Shown here: piece by piece, positions 53,887 to 63,915 of the stretch
Numbering within the stretch: the stretch's first letter is position 1
Layout of the letters: each line of letters begins with the position of its first letter
Assembly (NCBI GenBank): GCA_963678675.1
Contig: OY783196.1
Coordinates: forward strand, 15,556,138-15,620,137
DNA: 64,000 nucleotides
From: Xiphydria camelus
Taxonomy: Eukaryota > Arthropoda > Insecta > Hymenoptera > Xiphydriidae
Reading direction: 5' to 3'
Made by a program: the position numbers and the translations under genes
Notes under the pieces: model-generated
Database searches by the model: none
Told to the model about the DNA's origin: nothing
The model's input: only the letters and a program-made list of their open reading frames with translations

Positions 53887-54428
53887 TTAGGTGTTGAAAT
53901 TAATTCGTAGCGTTTTTGTAATGAAAAAATATTATCATGCCCAAACATTTTAAGACGTTTTCCTACTGGTGATAAATCAACTCCCAACTTAGTTGGTACA
54001 TAACCTTTTCTCAAATCATAAATAACATTTTATAATTTATTGAATATATCAAAATTTGTGCCGAATAAAGTGTTCTTGCTGGGAGTTTTGCTTCATTAAT
54101 TTAATATGAATAACAGTGCAGCTAAAGCTCGTCGTATTTAGTGGAAGTGTACATGCTCTAGCTGCGAGCAAACGCGTCGGAAGTGGTTTGCACGTTTTAA
54201 AGCTGATGATTTCGACTTGGATGACAAGGAGCCGAATAAATTGGAAGATAATGATTTGGAGGCATTAGTCCATCAAGACTCATGTCAAACACTTATGTAT
54301 ATAAAGAATTCTTACAATTAATTGTGATGTTTACGATATTACATTACTGTCGGTAACAACGAAATACTGTACTACCTGCGTGCCATTTATTGTTAAGATC
54401 GACGCTACAAATTAATTCCAACATCTAA
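53887..54428 (+). mobile_element. Mariner deletion derivative, copy 2
   Basis: Ends TTAGGTGTTGAAATTAATTC and complement, inserted at TA. The plus strand keeps RRKWFARFKADDFDLDDKEP and LEDNDLEALVHQD (54160-54290) of a mariner N-terminal half. Same deletion as copy 1 at 13.6 kb, so both derive from one defective parent or from duplication of the block. Confidence 0.75.
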
Positions 54429-54768
54429 TAATACAAAAATTCCATCGTGAACTTAACCCATTAAAGCCCAAATTAATTTCTGGTGGATTTTCTTTACGAA
54501 AATTGCATGATTTGTTACTCAGAGGTTATGAGAGAAAAATTCCAAATAGCCGTCCTATACATAAGACGCTGGGCGCTAATGGTTAACTTTAACATGATTC
54601 TTGACGAATATTCTACTATAAATAGTGAATGAATAATTATCATAATCGCTACTGTTTTGAAAAAGAACATATCAAATTATTTTAAAAAGTTTAACGAGAA
54701 CCTTCGAAAGCAGTCACTGTCATGTCCGCTTTCTATATATGACTGGAGTCGACCAACATCTCTCGAAA

Positions 54769-54860
54769 AGTCGGTGGCGTAATGCGAAAACGTTTCCCAG
54801 TCTCGAGGCATCTGGCATAGGATATCCCAAAGATCGCAGGTTCAAATCCCGGTGGGGCAC
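54769..54860 (+). other. tRNA-like segment, locus 2 right
   Basis: GTCGGTGGCGTAATGCG at the 5' side, GCAGGTTCAAATCCCGGTGG at the 3' side, followed by an A run. The A box lacks the ATTGGTAA bases present in the 14.65 kb copy. Confidence 0.5.
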
Positions 54861-55192
54861 GGAAAAAAAAAGAAGCGACACCTCTAGGAGGGTAAAGTCA
54901 CTGTGTGCGTTCCCTTTTTGCAAAATCTACATACCGACAATTTTTTATTTTGAAAGCGCACCGCGTGACTGCACAGTGCTGTTGTAGTGACGATCGCTGT
55001 GCAGTCACAGTAACCTCACTCGCCGTTGCCACTCCGTGTCGCCACTGTGACGTCCGCGGGGGCACGCACGATAAGGTCACTGTGATGTTTCCTAACTCCA
55101 CCGCGTGACGGCACAGTGCGCTCGTGGTGACAAAACTTGGCTATCGGGGGGCAGAGAGTTTATCTGTCAGGTAGGAGGTAAGTGTTGTTCCA

Positions 55193-55908
55193 CCCCAATA
55201 GCACAGTGGAGCCACCGTGGCTGCACTGTGACTGCACGCGGTGCACTTGAAATTTAGCGCGGTGCGACCAAGGTGCATGTCCAGTCTGCAGGTACTGTAC
55301 CTGCACGCGGTGCCGACACTACGTGCAGGCACCGTAACAGCACAGTGTTTGATCAAGTGCACATGGGGTGAACTTTAGGAAAAGAAAATGCACGGGGTGA
55401 CGGCACAGTGCTTGCACTGTGACGACATTGGTGGCATTATTGTGAATGTATACTATTTTAGGTTAGGTACTTAATTTTTTAAAATTATCGACTAAATGAA
55501 TTGAAAATGCATTTCAAATTTATGTTTGCTTTTATTTATGAAACAATAAACGTCGGTTACTCCATAAAGGTTTGTACATAGAAAGTTTTTTTAATGAATG
55601 GGAGAAATAGGTTAAATACAAAAGTTTAATGCTAATAAAATTGCAAGTATAATAATATTGTGAATTTACGAAGAGACTATTTTCGAAAGAAATGAAAATT
55701 CTTCAAAGGCTTTGTCTTATTGAATTTTCATGAACTTAAAGGTTTTTACAATATTAGCAATTTTCAAAGTATATAATTGCTGTACTTTACCTATTTTTCT
55801 CATTCATTTTCCACAATTAAACATAAATACAATAAAAATTGGGTCATCTGAATGTTTGTACCAGAGATAATGTTAATAATTTCACACATTTTGAACTTCA
55901 ATTTTCAT
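55193..55908. mobile_element. CCCCAATAG-ended terminal module (partner of 10519-11235)
   Basis: Begins CCCCAATAGCACAGTGGAGC with ~220 bp rich in CACGCGGTG- and GTGCAGGTAC-type motifs, then AT-rich sequence. Reverse complement of 10519-11235. It abuts the 53661-55149 element with only ~40 bp between. Confidence 0.75.
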
Positions 55909-55925
55909 TCCGTATGTCCGCGATC

Positions 55926-56025
55926 AATTGAGAGGCTAGTTATTAAAACGCATTATGTCCTTTCGGAGTATTGATTTCAATACTCCGAAAGGACATAATG
56001 CGTTTTAATAACTTGCTCCTCAATT
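55926..56025. mobile_element. 100-bp perfect hairpin
   Basis: AACGCATTATGTCCTTTCGG and its exact complement flank a near-zero loop at about 55978; the outer part (CAATTGAGAGGCTAGTTATT) pairs with few mismatches. Confidence 0.8.
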
Positions 56026-56202
56026 AGACCATAGCAAAATTGCGAGTTTTTTGCATGAATACCCCTGTGGGTCTCCTCGTCTAATAGAATCACCAGAGAA
56101 GCGTGAATGCGCATGCGTAGTCATCCGCAGGTATTGGCGTCGTCAGCAAATTCAGATCGGTTTCAATGAAATTTCATTAATACTAAAAAAATATACTTAC
56201 TA

Positions 56203-57008
56203 TCAATAGGATCTATTGCCTTCGTCGTTAGTCTCATCAAATTTTCAAAAATTCGGTAATGTTGAACTACAAAAATGATCAACATAGGGATAAACATATA
56301 TCTATCGATCACTATAGCTTTGACGACATCCACATTTTTTGTATTGTTTCCATTACAGTTAGATTCCTATAAAAGTACACATTTCAATGATTCTTGCAAC
56401 AGTGTGGTTAAATGTTATAGCACATTTTCCAGAAACTCGAGAAGATAGAAAAATTACTCCGATAGGTAGCGATGAATCCTTCCGTTGAATAAAGCAGACT
56501 TCGAATCGAAAGAAAAAAGAAGAGAACTGAGAAAAATTGTATATACTGCCCCGGTGAAATACTTTCTTCGAGGGTATGAATTATTCGTATAAAAGTACAT
56601 ATTTCAATGATTCTTGCAATAGTGTGGTTAAATGTTATAGCACATTTTCCAGAAACTTGAGAAGACAGAAAAATTACTCCGATAGGTAGCGATGAATCAT
56701 TCCGTTGAATAAAGCAGACTTCGAATCGAAAGAAAAAAGAAGAGAACTGAGAGAAATATTATAGGCTGCCCCGATGAAATACTTTCTTCCGAGGTATGAA
56801 TTATTTCTTGCAAGAATCATTGAAATATGTACTTATATACGAATCTAACTGTAATGGAAACAATACAAAAAATATGGATGTCGTCGAAGTTATGGTGATC
56901 GAGAGATATAGATTTATTCCTGTTGATTATTTTTGTAGTTCAAAATTACCGAATTTTTGAAAATTTGATGAGACTAACGGTGAAGGCAATAGATCCTATT
57001 GATAGTAA
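56203..57008. repeat. ~200-bp inverted repeat around a tandem duplication
   Basis: The arms 56203-56400 and 56810-57008 pair (GGATCTATTGCCTTC, TTTCAATGATTCTTGCAA). Between them two ~200-bp direct copies (about 56400-56600 and 56620-56810) share GTGTGGTTAAATGTTATAGC, TACTCCGATAGGTAGCGATG and GAAATACTTTCTTC. A lone arm is at 7425-7640. No coding capacity. Confidence 0.78.
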
Positions 57009-57022
57009 GTATCTTCTTGTGA

Positions 57023-57172
57023 TTACTCGGTGTATCCGTCATTCATATCCACATCAGTGAAATCTTCTTCCTTCTCTTCTGTGATGTCATCATCCGAGGC
57101 GCCTGAAGTGCGACGATTCTCTGCTGTTCTCTCCAACTCGTCGAAATTGGAAGCTCCAGTTTCGTCAAGATC
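57023..57172 (-). CDS. Candidate terminal exon with acidic C-terminus
   Basis: On minus, a pyrimidine-rich acceptor (TTTTTTCTTTGTTAG) is followed by a 49-codon open stretch to a stop: NFDELERTAENRRTSG, then an acidic tail with DDDITEEKEEDFTDVDMNDG. The codon usage and acceptor look like a real last exon of a host gene. The next upstream exon, expected at higher coordinates on minus, was not identified, and the exon starts directly beside a repeat arm, so it could also be a captured fragment. Gene not recognised. Confidence 0.4.
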   Translation of the reverse strand, partial: DLDETGASNFDELERTAENRRTSGASDDDITEEKEEDFTDVDMNDGYTE

Positions 57173-58317
57173 CTAACAAAGAAAAAAGTACAATTGGGAA
57201 TGAGAAAAAAAATGAATTCAATAATGTCATAAGACAAACCAAAGTACAGATTTTTAAAACCAATTATAATAAATACATAAAATTACAAACAAATGGCCAA
57301 CTAAATTTTTCACATAACCTCAATTTTTCTGTAGTACTACATTTACTACGATTTATTAATTAATTTAGTGATATTTTTAGAAACCCGTACCTTTTTTAAA
57401 ACTGCTTTACATACTACTCCTCTCAGATAGAAAAGAATCCTTCAGAATTACGGTAGAAGGCCACGGTAGGAATATTAGGTTCTATCGACACGACGTGCTC
57501 AACTCAACTTTGGCGTGTTACGTACCGAGCCGGTCTAGGTCGTCTATAGATGGCGGGTCCGCGCCCGTGGAGCGCTAAAGCACTCTGCTTCAAAGGTGCG
57601 GAAATGGATAACGAATAAACATGAACACTGCACTCACTGTAAGACTTACATTCGCCGAAATATACCGTTTTGCAAATCCCGAGATTAGCTATAAATTGGC
57701 GAAGTATTTATGACTGGGATACTAATAAATGGTACGAATCATTGTGTCGAATTCCGTTTATCCGCTCGTTATTTCTCGATAGAATAACAGCCCTAAATTC
57801 TAGGATGCCCGGGAAAAAGAGTACTTATAAGTCAAAAAATGGTCAATATGAGATAAGTCGCTTTCTTCTACGTTCCTAAAGATATTTGTGTGCTACATGC
57901 ATTTATCGGTTCTTATGAGAAGTGTTATTTTCATTTTATACATTTTTTCTCAACAGTTTGTGTTTCAATATAAACAGATAAAGGTGTTTTTTGAGCAATA
58001 CCCTTTTTTATCTTGTACTCTTTTTCTCGAGCATCCTAGAATTAGTATAGAATATTTTGAATTTTACCGCTATATAATCTTAAGATCTAATCTATGTATG
58101 TATGTAGTTGCATACGCGACAGGCGATGTATTGGCGGCACTGCACTAATCCTGTGGCAGACTTTTCTATCTGGGCTACGAACACAATTTTTACGTGTTAC
58201 TTATACAGTTGCATAAAATCTTATTGAAAAAAGGAATTGCGCATCTCTTACGTGGTTGCAAATACTTTGAGGTTTGGAACGCAACTGAAGTCCACGTGCT
58301 CGACTTTTATGATTTAA
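57173..58317. other. Unassigned; fragment similar to 35.89-36.0 kb
   Basis: GCCGAAATATACCG and the following ~110 bp (57654-57770) resemble 35887-35995 in the right part of the Harbinger. The rest has no feature I can support. Confidence 0.35.
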
Positions 58318-58539
58318 CTAGCAGCCCGTCCCTGCTTCGCAAGGGTAGATTGTGGATTGATTTTGGTCGTCATTTAATGAATTTTTAGCAGATATCTGTA
58401 CTCATTGGTAGGGAGCCATGCTACGCTAAAAAAATACATGTATTTAATTTAAATTGGAAAGTATATTTCTTTTATTAATTTATCTTAAGGCCAGCGGATA
58501 GACAATGTTTTTTATTTTTTTATTTGGAGTAAAAACGTG

Positions 58540-58863
58540 TAAATTTGTCGGTGTGCCAACTCTGGAGCAAGCCACATACAATTGGTCGTGTGAAAAACAT
58601 GAATTTTCCAAATTTAAGCCAGCAATAGTCAACGTTTGACCTTATGCTTTATTGATGGTAATAGCAAAAGCAAGACGCAAAGGGAACTGCAGCCGCTTGA
58701 ATTCGAATGTTAAATCGTTGGAAATCATAGGTATGCGTAAATGAGGACGTCTTCGCCTTTGAATTTGCCAGTGATGATTGTTACTTCGATTAAATTTGGT
58801 TGGCACTAAGGGATTTTTCGTGTAACTGATTTGGAATATTATCTCAGATGTAAGAGATTCCAA
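58540..58863 (-). pseudogene. Helitron helicase C-terminal remnant, copy 2
   Basis: Same sequence order as in copy 1 (MISNDLTFEFKRLQFPLRLA, NKA-stop-GQTLTIAGLNL, QLYVACSRVGTP), including the same in-frame TAA after NKA. So the inactive version was already dead when it spread. Confidence 0.85.
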
Positions 58864-59258
58864 ATGGAGGTCATGGTCAAGGTCAAATACAATATTACCA
58901 TTGTACAGCCACTAAAAAATCCTAAATCCTACTATCAAAAAGAATTTGTATAGGGCCCATAGCTTTCATGGTACGAAGCCGAACTGTACTTGACCTCAAT
59001 TTGACCTCCGCTGACCATAAAGGTCACATGGAAATAATGGTCAAGGACATATTTGAACGTGAAATTTCCCGCTCTTTTCATTTTCGGTATATAAAATAGA
59101 GGTTCGGATTTAAAAAAATCAATTTTACCTAGAAGGTCATTGTCAATGTCAAATACAATATGACCATTGGGTAGCCAGGGAAAAATCCGAAAAGTTTTAC
59201 ATTAAACGTTTTTCTCTAAAATGATTTCCCGCTGAGATAATCAGCTGTGCCTGGACTT

Positions 59259-60170
59259 TTTAAACGCCCTGTATAAGATTTACTAACTCAGAAACCTTCG
59301 CGGGCATGCGTCCAACCATTCTCCAAAGTTTCATCGCAATCGGATGAACGGTTTAGGAAGGCATAATAATCATCCGTACCGCTACTTTTTGAACACCCTG
59401 TATACGATTTACTAACTCAGAAACCTTCGCGGGCATGCGTCCAACCATTCCTCAAAGTTTCATCGCAATCGAATGAACGGTTTAGGAAGGCATAATAATC
59501 ATCAGTACCGGTACTTTTTGAACACCCTATATAAGATTTACTAACTCAGAAACCTTCGCGGGCATGTGACCAACCATTCCCCAAAGTTTCATCGCAATCG
59601 GATGAACGGTTTAGGAAGGCATAATAATCATCCGTACCGCTACTTTTTGAACACCCTGTATACGATTTACTAACTCAGAAACCTTCGCGGGCATGCGTCC
59701 AACCATTCCTCAAAGTTTCATCGCAATCGGATGAACGGTTTAGGAAGGCATAATAATCATCAGTACCGGTACTTTTTGAACACCCTATATAAGATTTACT
59801 AACTCAGAAACCTTCGCGGGCATGAGTCCAACCATTCCCCAAAGTTTCATCGCAATCGGATGAACGGTTTAGGAAGGCATAATAATCATCAGTACCGGTA
59901 CTTTTTGAACACCCTATATAAGATTTACTAACTCAGAAACCTTCGCGGGCATGAGTCCAACCATTCCCCAAAGTTTCATCGCAATGGGATGAACGGTTTA
60001 GGAAGGCATTTGATATTACCTTAAAGGTCACGGTCAAGGTCATATCCAATACGACCACTGGATAGCCAAGGGAAAATCCTTAAAGTTTTGTATTAAACAT
60101 TTTTCTCTAAAATGTTTTCCCGCTGAGATAATCGGCCGTACCGGGACTTTTTGAACACCCTGTATAAGAT
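59259..60170. repeat. ~129-bp tandem satellite inside Helitron copy 2
   Basis: Units start near 59259, 59390, 59519, 59649, 59778 and 59907, with a last partial near 60152, each with GAACACCCTRTATAMGATTT and ATCGCAATCGGATGAACGGT. Two unit types alternate (TATACG with CATTCCTCAAAG, TATATAAG with CATTCCCCAAAG), so duplication proceeded in dimers. Confidence 0.85.
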
Positions 60171-60449
60171 TTACTTACTCAGAAACCATCGCGGGCATGT
60201 GTCCAACCATTTCCCAAAATTTCATCGCAATCGGATGAACGGTTTAGGAAGGCATAAGAGACATACAGACAGACAGACAGACAAACATTCATTTTTATAT
60301 ATATAGATTGACTTTTCACATATTTTGAGACTCTATTGTGGTCAAGATAAAAAAATAAAATTACTTGTTTAATTTGTAAATTATTTTTAACCACTATAAG
60401 TCCATATTTTTGTTAAATTTTCAAATAATGTATTATAAACGATGAGTGA

Positions 60450-60711
60450 AGGCACCATGCATTCACTGTGCCGTCACAAGGTTTTGGGCACGCGGTGCAA
60501 AAAAAGGGCAAACACAGTGATTGTGTACTGAGTGCAAACGTTGTGACTTCCCGCCCAGAGCACCAGATCATTCACCGTGCAGACACCGTGCGCTCACGCT
60601 GTGCAACTCCACCAAGAAACTGCACGGTGTAGTCACGGTGGAGCCACAAGCTGTCAGCACTGCGTGCGTCTACCGTACACTACGGCTTAACTGCACGCTT
60701 TGCTATTGGGG
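60450..60711. mobile_element. Third CCCCAATAG-type terminal module
   Basis: Ends at 60711 in GCTATTGGGG. The preceding ~260 bp are dense in CACGCGGTG, CACGGTG, CACTGTG and GTCAC motifs, as at the other CCCCGATAG-family ends. Only one end found. Confidence 0.65.
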
Positions 60712-61447
60712 CACCGTCGAATCAAGTGTCTGGTAATTACCCATCGGGTAACATGAAAGATACCCTAGAAGATAAATAGATAATCTAAACACTACAACTT
60801 CATAGTGAACAAAATGTGTTTTGACGTGAACTAACCTAGCACGCAAACTACTAGTTACATTCGTCTTTCTCTATCAGTCTCGTCTAGCAAAAACATTGCC
60901 GAAGAACATACAATACATCTCACCCCCGATATCAATCTAGTGGTAATGATAATTAATTTTGATTTTTATTAATTAGTAATAATATTTGAATTCTAAAATC
61001 TTGAAATCAATATAACCTTATAGTATGGAGATGGCAGAAAAACGTAGAAATGAAAAAAGAACGTTGTGCAAACTTTTCGGCTTCTGAAAATCATGTGATC
61101 GTTCGCTTAATAAAAAAATACAAATACGTAGTGGAATGCAAAAAAACAGACGCTACGACTTGGAAGGATAAAGATCAAGCATGGGACAGAATTGAAGAAG
61201 AGTTCAATTCTCAATGCGGCGAGGTTTCCAGAACCAAAAAAGCCATAAAAAGCAAATACGAAGATTTAAAAAAGAATTTAAAAAAGAAATTAGCTGCTAA
61301 TCGGATGGAAAGATTAAAAACTGGTGGCGGTGAACCGAAAATCTAAGTTAACTCTTTTAGAACAGGAATTGCTTTCAATTTTGCCATCCACTATTGAAGG
61401 CATGACTGCTGTATTTGATTCCGACACATTAAAAGGTAAGTGAATAA

Positions 61448-61585
61448 GGGCCGGTTGTACAATATGCCGATATACTGCCTGATAGAGTTATCCTGTCGAC
61501 AAGCCCGCTTTTAACACGTGAAAAGCGGACTTGTCGGCAGGATAACTCTATCGGGCAGTATATCGGCATGTTGTACAACCGGCCC
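61448..61585. mobile_element. 138-bp hairpin MITE in an intron, TAA target
   Basis: GGGCCGGTTGTACAA and complement, flanked by TAA (61445-61447 and 61586-61588). Arms (TATGCCGATATACTGCC, GAGTTATCCTGTCGAC) pair nearly perfectly. The first seven bases equal the ends of the autonomous Harbinger at 29.8 kb (GGGCCGG), so it may be mobilised by such an element. Confidence 0.87.
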
Positions 61586-61803
61586 TAAGTATGTTACCTT
61601 GTATATTTTGTTATAGATGCTTGAACTACATATAATTTTTTTCAGAAGGATTCACGCAGTCAATATTAGAGCCAATACCTGATGAGACACAGTGGGAAAT
61701 AGAGATGTTAGATGAAGCTTTGAGAACTATAAGTGGGAAGTGACAACCATTATAAAAGTAGCAGTAGTACAAATACTTACAGTTTGTACTGTAAGTAAGT
61801 TTC

Positions 61804-62313
61804 CCTAGTAGCGGAGGATATCTGTCAGACATCTACAAGATGGCTGTATATCTGGAAAATGATGTCTATATTTGGTATAAATGTGGTCGAGACAGTGCGT
61901 AGATATCAGACAGTGTTGACCTTGGTTGGCAAGAATAGATGTTCTATGGTAAATATAATGATTGTTTAAAATTAAAAGGTTATACTATTAAACAAACTTA
62001 ATTATAAAGCTCTATATTAGTATTCTCGTCCTTTAATAAAAAACTTTAAAACGAATTAGTAGCTAGCATTTTATTAAAGAACGAGAAAACTCTCTAGAGC
62101 CTTGTGATTCCTCTTTTTAATATTATTAATTTTATATTTTATGAAAATATTGTATTTACCACAAAATATCGATTCTTGTGAACTTAGGATATCTGTCAGA
62201 CATCTACGCGCAGTCTATATCTAGATTTCGGCCGCATTTGTACCAAATATAGATATCATTTTCTGGACATGTAGACGTCTTGTAGATGCTTGACAGATAT
62301 CCTCTGCTACTGG
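61804..62313. mobile_element. 510-bp TIR element in the next intron
   Basis: CTAGTAGCGGAGGATATCTG at the left and the complement of CCAGTAGCAGAGGATATCTG at the right. GACATCTACAAGATG, GATGTCTATATTTGGTA and their partners pair further in. AT-rich centre, no coding. Superfamily not clear. Confidence 0.72.
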
Positions 62314-62970
62314 AGTTATACTGTAGTACAAACAGTAACTACAAATACTTAAATTATTTGGTGGTTTTGTTTCATTTTCTCCTTAAGAGTCATAGAATGG
62401 GGAAATGAAACTAATGAAATATGTTGTATGAATAATTATAATATTTCTATGTACTCAGGACTTATACGTATGTATGTATATTCCATTTGTAGGATACTGA
62501 ACAAAACGGAAGCACTACATCAGAAGATTTCATCTCTGCCGATGACGACTCTGTTGCGTCACGTCGCCACTTAGTCAACCCCACAGCGCTGGTGGCCAGC
62601 AGCGAACGTGTTGAACAGAATGAGTCAGATATACCGCCAGAAAATATACCATCAACAAAAGAACGATTGAAATCAACAGAAAGGCCTACAGGTGTATCTG
62701 TATTGAGGAAGAGACTAAGTCGTGAACTAAATCCAACGATCAGACAGAATAAAAAATTAAAAATTATTGAAGATACGGAAAGTCATTCTGGACAAAGCGA
62801 TATTAATACACTGAAAATAAAGATATTGGAGAAAGAATTAGAAATCAAAGAGACAATCAGTTACGTACAGAAATGAAAATTAATGACGCTAAACTGAGAA
62901 GTATTAATTTAGACATACAAATTAAAGAAATAGAACTGAAAATAAAACAAAAGGTGTACAACGATTTATA

Positions 62971-63476
62971 GATTTTATCTTGGATATTTTATTCAAAAGG
63001 TGTTACAAAGTTCATATTTTGTTACAAATTTTTAAAGCATATTATTGTTCTTTATTCAATTATAAATGTACCATGCATTTCCCAATACCGTCAGGCCTTA
63101 CCCGGTCTGAGGTAATCATAAAGTAATGGAGAAATGACATGAATTTTGTTATGATGTTGTGTTGAAAGACAATAACATTAGAAACAAGGTGGTTCTTGAA
63201 AAAATGAAATTAAGCGTAAAATAAGCTCAAAAATCGGTTTTGAAATATCGGCTTAGCTCCGCCCACAAGAAACGGCGTGGTGAATGTAGATAGCAGCTGT
63301 GACGTCACGGATCGTCCCCTAGTCGCCGGCCGGCTACAAGTTTACCGCTTGCAGTTGGCGCTGTGCGCATTCTTCGTACAGATTTTCCCAGAGTTTGGTC
63401 AATTGCGAACTGTAGAATTTGTGCGACGTACCTACTTTAATATGACCGATAGTGTCGCAGAAAAAAACCGTCTCAA
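62971..63476. other. Unassigned sequence
   Basis: No gene recognised. 63250-63400 is GC-richer and lies upstream of the THAP fragment; it could include its promoter or 5' UTR. Confidence 0.35.
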
Positions 63477-63590
63477 AGGCATTATTATTGTGTCGTACCA
63501 AAGTGCAGAAATACTTCGGTAACTGCACCTGATAAGTTGTACTTCGCAATTCCACGAAATAAAGACATTCGAAGAGAATCGAATAAGTTG
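63442..63590 (+). pseudogene. THAP-domain fragment
   Basis: From 63483 the frame reads YYCVVPKCRNTSVTAPDKLY then FAIPRNKDIRRESNKL: the start of a THAP zinc finger (C-x4-C, then the F.IPRN...R segment). The ATG at 63442 (MTDSVAEK) is in another frame, joined by a one-base shift at the A-run near 63461-63467. The later conserved W, C and H residues are missing, and the sequence breaks off into AT-rich DNA. THAP fingers occur in P-element, Kolobok and host proteins; which one is open. Confidence 0.55.
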
Positions 63591-63753
63591 AATATTAATT
63601 TTTTATAAATTTAATCACAATACTATCAATTTTTATGTAATCTTATTACACTGAGGAAAAAAAAGATTAAAAATTATGCCGTTAGAGAAGGATAATCTAA
63701 GTACGAAAGGTAAAATAGATCAAAAATTATGCTAATCCCGTGTGGAAATGTTC

Positions 63754-63915
63754 ATTGGGCCCCAATTGGGGCCCAATTGGGCTGCCCAATTACTAGTTGG
63801 GCGCCAATTGGGCAGCCCAATCAGTGCCCAATTGGGCTTTCGTTGGGCTTGTAACGCTCCGCCCAACCTATGCCCAATTGGGCCCCAATTGGGCAACCCT
63901 ATTTATGCCCAATCA
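63754..63915. repeat. Array of GCCCAATTGGGC palindromes
   Basis: About ten CCCAA/TTGGG half-sites, at least six as complete CCCAATTGGG palindromes, lie in 160 bp, together with diverged forms such as GTTGGGCGCCAATTGGGC. It is similar in style to the GTTGGCAACA array at 22.4 kb: a short palindrome repeated with irregular spacing, probably the subterminus of a DNA transposon. Confidence 0.65.

Larger units (their letters stand above)
53661..55149. mobile_element. CCCCGATAG-ended element, locus 2
   Basis: CCCCGATAGCCAAGCGTGAC at 53661 and the complement of CCCCGATAGCCAAGTTTTGT ending at 55149. Both ends are packed with GTCAC, CACGCGGTG and CACTGTG motifs. Contains a mariner derivative (53887-54428) and a tRNA-like segment. 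This is the more complete form of the element; locus 1 (12.9-15.0 kb) is an inverted relative. No transposase, and the superfamily is not recognised. Confidence 0.75.
58318..60307 (-). mobile_element. Helitron copy 2, full length, non-autonomous
   Basis: On minus it starts TCTATATATATAAAAATGAA after an A and ends with the hairpin CCCTTGCGAAGCAGGG and GCTGCTAG before T, i.e. between A and T as Helitrons insert, with no duplication. The 5' end is followed by a GTCT tetranucleotide run. It contains the helicase relic (58540-58863) and a ~129-bp tandem array. Length 1990 bp. Confidence 0.9.
61050..62970 (+). pseudogene. Decayed Myb/SANT-like gene, multi-exon
   Basis: Exon 1 (61050-61436) reads CANFSASENHVIVRLIKKY, WKDKDQAWDRIEEEFNSQ, RTKKAIKSKYEDLKKNLKKK, TGGGEP: a Myb/SANT-like (trihelix) domain. 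A one-base insertion near 61337 shifts the frame, after which KLTLLEQELLSILPSTIEGM leads to a donor (AAAAG/GTAAGT). A middle exon follows ATTTTTTTCAG at ~61645 (FTQSILEPIPDETQWEIEML). The last exon starts near 62494 and carries a long basic, helical C-terminus with a second frameshift near 62870 (EMKINDAKLRSINLDIQIKE, stop at 62968-62970). It is the same class of protein as the Harbinger-encoded one at 33.6-35.4 kb, but I see no transposase or element ends with it. Confidence 0.65.
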
